Positions 61,048 to 64,000 of a stretch of 64,000 nucleotides of DNA are shown here, piece after piece; position 1 is the stretch's first letter, and the number at the start of each line of letters is the position of its first letter. The stretch lies in assembly GCA_963779735.1 (NCBI GenBank), contig CAVZZJ010000004.1:868001-932000 (forward strand), written 5' to 3'. Made by a program: the position numbers and the translations under genes. A model generated the notes under the pieces. It searched no databases. It was not told where the DNA came from and worked only from the letters and a program-made list of their open reading frames with translations. The DNA comes from Bog-473 sp963779735. Lineage in GTDB: Bacteria > Actinomycetota > Acidimicrobiia > Acidimicrobiales > RAAP-2.

Positions 61048-61995
61048 TCAGGGCCAGCTCTTGGCGCGGCGCTCCGGGGGCGGCGCGTCGAGGGCCCAGG
61101 CCCGCCGCCAGGCGGGAGCGTCCGGGCCGCGGTGGGCGGTCACGGCACCCGCCACCGGGTCGACGGCGCTCACGTCGCGCCGGGCCTGCCACCAATCGGT
61201 GCGCACCTCGCGGGCGAGGGTGGCAACGGCCGCCTCGACGCGGTCGGCGAACCGGTGGGTGCTCTCCCCCTCGTCGGGGGTCAGCGGCGCCCCGAAGAGG
61301 ACCGAGATCGGCGAACGACGCAGGCGGCCCGCTCGCGCCGACTCGGTGCCCGATCCACCGGGGGTGTGGGCCGACTCGCCGGGCGTCTTGGGCAGGACGT
61401 GCCGGGTGCCCTGCAGGTAGACGGGCACCACCGGGCGGCCCGTGCGCCGGGCCAGGTAGGCCGCGCTCGCCCGATGGAACGGTTGCATCCAGCCGTCGGA
61501 CGTGCGACCGCCCTCGGGAAAGATCACGAGGTTCCATCCGTGCCCTATGAGATCCGCCGCCGTGTCGGCCGAGCGGCGGTTGACCTTGCTGCGCTCGATG
61601 GGGATGGCTGCCAGAGAGAAGGACCACAGCACCGACTTCCAGGTTCGGTCGAAGAAGTAGTCCGACGCCGCGGCGACGACGGTGCGGTGCCGGAACTCGA
61701 CCGGCAGGTTGGTGAGCACGAGCGGGGTGTCGACGTGGCTGGCATGGTTCGCGGCGAAGATGACCGGGCCTTCGACGTGCCGGAGGTGCTCCAGGCCGCG
61801 CACCGTGGCCGGCGCCAGGACCCGGGCCACCGGGCGGGCGACGTTGTCCATGATCACGGCGCGGGCCACTCGGGCGGGGTACCGCCGCGACCAGGCGTGG
61901 TCGTACTCGAGCCCGATCTTGCGGTCCCGCGCCGGTCGCTCCACCGACGTCGGCCACGACGGCGCGGCCAGCGGAAAGCGCAGGCTCCGGGCCAT
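61048..61995 (-). CDS. 1-acyl-sn-glycerol-3-phosphate acyltransferase-family protein
   Basis: 315 residues with the PlsC acyltransferase motifs: NHASHVDT (about residue 80) and FPEGGRTSDG (about 157). A Pro/Gly/Thr-rich segment (TPGESAHTPGGSGTE) lies before the C-terminal part. It acylates lysophospholipid or a similar acceptor. The ATG at 61995 overlaps the stop of the LarA-like gene by one base (TGATG). Confidence 0.88.
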   Translation of the reverse strand: MARSLRFPLAAPSWPTSVERPARDRKIGLEYDHAWSRRYPARVARAVIMDNVARPVARVLAPATVRGLEHLRHVEGPVIFAANHASHVDTPLVLTNLPVEFRHRTVVAAASDYFFDRTWKSVLWSFSLAAIPIERSKVNRRSADTAADLIGHGWNLVIFPEGGRTSDGWMQPFHRASAAYLARRTGRPVVPVYLQGTRHVLPKTPGESAHTPGGSGTESARAGRLRRSPISVLFGAPLTPDEGESTHRFADRVEAAVATLAREVRTDWWQARRDVSAVDPVAGAVTAHRGPDAPAWRRAWALDAPPPERRAKSWP

Positions 61996-63584
61996 CAGTG
62001 CACGTCCGCCATCATGATGGGTGGCGCGTGCAGGTGGGTCAGGGTGGGGGAGGGCCCGACCACGTCGGTGGCCATCTCCAGCGCGTCGTTCAACGACGAC
62101 GCCGGGGAGAACCCGAGACGTCGCACGGCCTTGGGGTCGCCGCCGACGACGATGACCCGGCCCAGGTGCTCCAACGCGTGGGCGCACCAGTACCACATGT
62201 AGAAGGGGTGCACGCCGTGGTAGGCGTGGCCGGTCCGGTAGAGGTGGATGTACCACGGGTCGGTGGCGAACGACTCCTCGAACTGCTTGTGGATGGCCAC
62301 CGGGTCGACCGTCTGGGTGAGCACCTGCTCGTAGAAGTCGATGTAGCTGGGGTGATGCCCGGGATGGAACTCGGGACGGGTCGGGTGGCGCAGGATCAGC
62401 ACGCCGCCCTCGCGCACCAAGGGCTTGCCCCGGTAGAGGTTGAAGAAGTAGCCCAGCCCGAGGCACGCCACCAGGATCGGGTTCATGATGGAGTTCACGT
62501 TGTAGGGGCAGATGTAGGGCAACCCCATCGTCAAGATGTCGGTCTGCCCCTGGACGTCGACGCCCTGTTGTTTCCATACGTTCTCGGTGGTGAGGGCGTG
62601 CACCGCCTCGACCTCACCGGCTTGCACCGAGGTCATGGCGTGCGGCGACGCGATGGAGTGGAAGATCTGCCGGGCCAGCCGGGGCGGCACCCCCCGCAGC
62701 GAAGCGGACGAGGCGGCATAGGTGGCGCGGTCCCGCAGGTTCCACTCCCACTCGCGCTTCTGCAAGAAGGCGAACGACGACGGGAAGGTGTTGGTGTTGA
62801 GCGTGGTCTCGATCTGGAAGACCCGGACCCCGGCATCGGCGATGTACCGCCCCATGCGCCAGTTCGAGGTGTGCAGCTCCGAGGCGGGGGCGTCCATGAA
62901 GGAGCGGGAGTGTTGCATCGTCTGGGGGTTGTGGTGATGCCGCAGGCTGCGGTAGCTGGCCAGCCCGGTGGCCACGCTCTTGTGGCCGCCGTCCATGGCC
63001 ACCAGGTTGATGTTGACGTAGACCAGCAGGTCCGAGGTGGCTGCCCGCTTGTTGATCTCGACGTCCTCGCCCAGTTCGGTCTGCCCGAGGTGGATGAGGT
63101 TGTCGGGGTCTTCGGCGTCGTGTTGGGTGAGGAGTCCGTGCGGGGCGAAGGCGTCGTAAATCCGATCCCCGAGGGCGTGGCGGAGCTCGGCCTCGGTCAT
63201 GCGCCGGTGCAGGGCGAGGGCGGCGATGAGCACGACGTCGTCGACCCCGGCATCGGCGGCCAGGTCGAGCACCGTCTCTATGACCATCTGGCGGATGTCG
63301 GGCGCCTCCATGGGCGGCAGGGGGAGCGAGACGTCGTCGAAGCAGATCGTCAGCTTCATGCCGGCGTGGAGTAGGGCCGGCAGGGGATCGCGGTCGCCCA
63401 CGGGATGGAGCAGGGCGTGCCGAACAGCGGCGTAGGGGTCGTCGAGTGCCTTCATCGGCTCCGGTGCGTAGACCACCCGGCTGCCCTCGGGGAGGGTCTC
63501 GAGCGTGAAGCCCTCGCCGTTCCAGAAGAGCGTCGGGGGCGTGGACTTGTCCACCTCGAGGACGAATCCGGGACGGCGGCTCAT
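61995..63584 (-). CDS. LarA/DUF2088-family protein
   Basis: A 529-residue protein related to nickel-pincer lactate racemase LarA. Recognisable family motifs are the nucleotide/cofactor-site region CFDDVSLPLPP, ALALHRRMTEAELRHALG and a GGHKSVATGL that carries the position of the cofactor Lys. In LarA the first motif is D-x-T-R-P-x-P; here Arg is replaced by Leu, so the site is altered. Possible functions are a racemase, another pincer enzyme or a non-pincer relative. No LarB, LarC or LarE gene is in view. It overlaps the zinc dehydrogenase gene by 4 bp (ATGA) and is followed by an acyltransferase gene. Confidence 0.8.
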   Translation of the reverse strand: MSRRPGFVLEVDKSTPPTLFWNGEGFTLETLPEGSRVVYAPEPMKALDDPYAAVRHALLHPVGDRDPLPALLHAGMKLTICFDDVSLPLPPMEAPDIRQMVIETVLDLAADAGVDDVVLIAALALHRRMTEAELRHALGDRIYDAFAPHGLLTQHDAEDPDNLIHLGQTELGEDVEINKRAATSDLLVYVNINLVAMDGGHKSVATGLASYRSLRHHHNPQTMQHSRSFMDAPASELHTSNWRMGRYIADAGVRVFQIETTLNTNTFPSSFAFLQKREWEWNLRDRATYAASSASLRGVPPRLARQIFHSIASPHAMTSVQAGEVEAVHALTTENVWKQQGVDVQGQTDILTMGLPYICPYNVNSIMNPILVACLGLGYFFNLYRGKPLVREGGVLILRHPTRPEFHPGHHPSYIDFYEQVLTQTVDPVAIHKQFEESFATDPWYIHLYRTGHAYHGVHPFYMWYWCAHALEHLGRVIVVGGDPKAVRRLGFSPASSLNDALEMATDVVGPSPTLTHLHAPPIMMADVH

Positions 63585-64000
63585 CGGGTGTGTCCTTTCG
63601 TGATGTCGAAGGCGATCTTGACGGCGCCGCGGCGACCGGCGGCGCCGGCGTGGGCCACGGCCTCCTCGAACCGGGTGAGCGGGTACGTGGCCGAGACGAG
63701 GCGGCCGGTCGATTGGGCGGCCACCACTTCGAAGGCGAGGGCGAACGTGGTCATCTCCTCCACCTCGGCGGCCGCGGTGGACCTGGCCGCGGTGGACCTG
63801 GCCGCGGTGGACCTGGCCGGGGTGGATTTGGCCGCGACCGGTGTGGGGACGGCCTCAGTGCCGTAGGCGTAGGCGCCGGCGAGACGGACCTCGCGGTGCC
63901 AGAGCGGCGCCAGGTCGAGGGTCACCCGGCCCGGCATGCCGACCAAGGCGACGGTGCCCCGGGGGCGGACCATGGCGATGGACTGTGCGATCGACTCGGC
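63581..64000 (-). CDS. Zinc-type alcohol dehydrogenase, C-terminal part (cut by the window edge)
   Basis: The reading frame is open to the window's end with no stop. The visible part contains AMVRPRGTVALVGMPG, LWHREVRLAGAYAYG and a C-terminal FEEAVAHAGAAGRRGAVKIAFDI, typical of medium-chain dehydrogenases. An in-frame tract of repeated ARSTA residues sits in the middle of the domain. The upstream ATG at 63973 is an internal Met. The stop overlaps the LarA-like gene's ATG. Confidence 0.75.
   Translation of the reverse strand, partial: AESIAQSIAMVRPRGTVALVGMPGRVTLDLAPLWHREVRLAGAYAYGTEAVPTPVAAKSTPARSTAARSTAARSTAAAEVEEMTTFALAFEVVAAQSTGRLVSATYPLTRFEEAVAHAGAAGRRGAVKIAFDITKGHTR
63771..63830 (-). 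repeat. 15-bp in-frame tandem repeat inside the dehydrogenase gene
   Basis: Four copies of a 15-bp unit (the last diverged) encode the ARSTA tract. The + strand unit reads gccgcggtggacctg. Confidence 0.85.

Noticed and set aside
60811..62202. Long + strand frame of 463 codons across the acyltransferase gene
   Set aside because: It lies antisense to clear PlsC and LarA-like genes, has no family motif and is Arg/Gly-rich, as shadow frames in this GC-rich DNA are.

Overview
The window is dense, GC-rich chromosomal DNA with strong G/C preference at third codon positions. It suggests a free-living actinobacterium, probably from the Acidimicrobiia or a nearby deep lineage; that placement is inferred from gene content, not computed. 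Supporting genes are a mycothiol-type formaldehyde dehydrogenase, a MurT/GatD lipid II amidation pair, PspC/DUF1707 proteins, a DUF222-HNH endonuclease, an MmpL transporter and a probable actinobacterial 6C RNA. I saw no rRNA, tRNA, CRISPR array, insertion sequence or phage gene. The only stretch over 300 bases without a protein gene is 49594-49901, which holds a promoter and the 6C-like RNA.

Layout. (1) 1-13960: type IV pilus region. It contains a very large pilin-like protein with about 17 Ig-like repeats (broken by a one-base insertion near 3128), a PilX-like protein, two paralogous major-pilin-type genes, a PilT ATPase, a DUF429 protein and an OmpR-type regulator. A convergent operon encodes a histidine kinase, a receiver/HD-GYP protein and a prepilin peptidase. 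(2) 14037-24000: molybdenum island. It contains a sulfite-oxidase-like molybdoprotein with a cytochrome b partner, a coxSML-type hydroxylase whose large subunit carries the form II signature AYRGAGR, and cofactor genes moaE-moeA-moaA-moaD-moaC plus a MoaB/Mog gene. (3) 24028-33810: an FMN reductase; a MarR regulator with a fused asymmetric ABC exporter behind a palindromic operator; a secreted His/Lys/Asn-rich protein; a second MarR with an MFS pump and a frameshifted dienelactone hydrolase; and an S-(hydroxymethyl)mycothiol dehydrogenase.

(4) 33820-42897: a thiolase with a DUF35 partner, an aldo/keto reductase, an MmpL transporter, PspC-type envelope-stress genes with a NarL-type two-component system, a CysQ-like phosphatase and a cold-shock protein. 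(5) 43130-48659: a DUF222-HNH protein, the TldD/TldE protease pair, a Gfo/Idh/MocA oxidoreductase and a small unknown gene. (6) 48682-56491: polyhydroxyalkanoate (PHA) region with a LysR regulator, the 6C-like RNA, a PHB depolymerase, a GST, a phasin, an acyl-CoA ligase, a 16-bp tandem repeat, a PHA synthase and a divergent XRE regulator. (7) 56507-64000: an SMP-30 protein; a HAD-PlsC fusion with murT and gatD; and a leftward operon of a zinc dehydrogenase, a LarA/DUF2088 protein and a PlsC acyltransferase.

Many adjacent genes overlap by 4 bp (ATGA or GTGA), so translationally coupled operons are the rule. Several proteins carry in-frame low-complexity expansions that look like DNA-level tandem repeat growth. 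Two genes carry single-base frameshifts, at 3128 and 30079-30083, that could be true mutations or sequencing errors.
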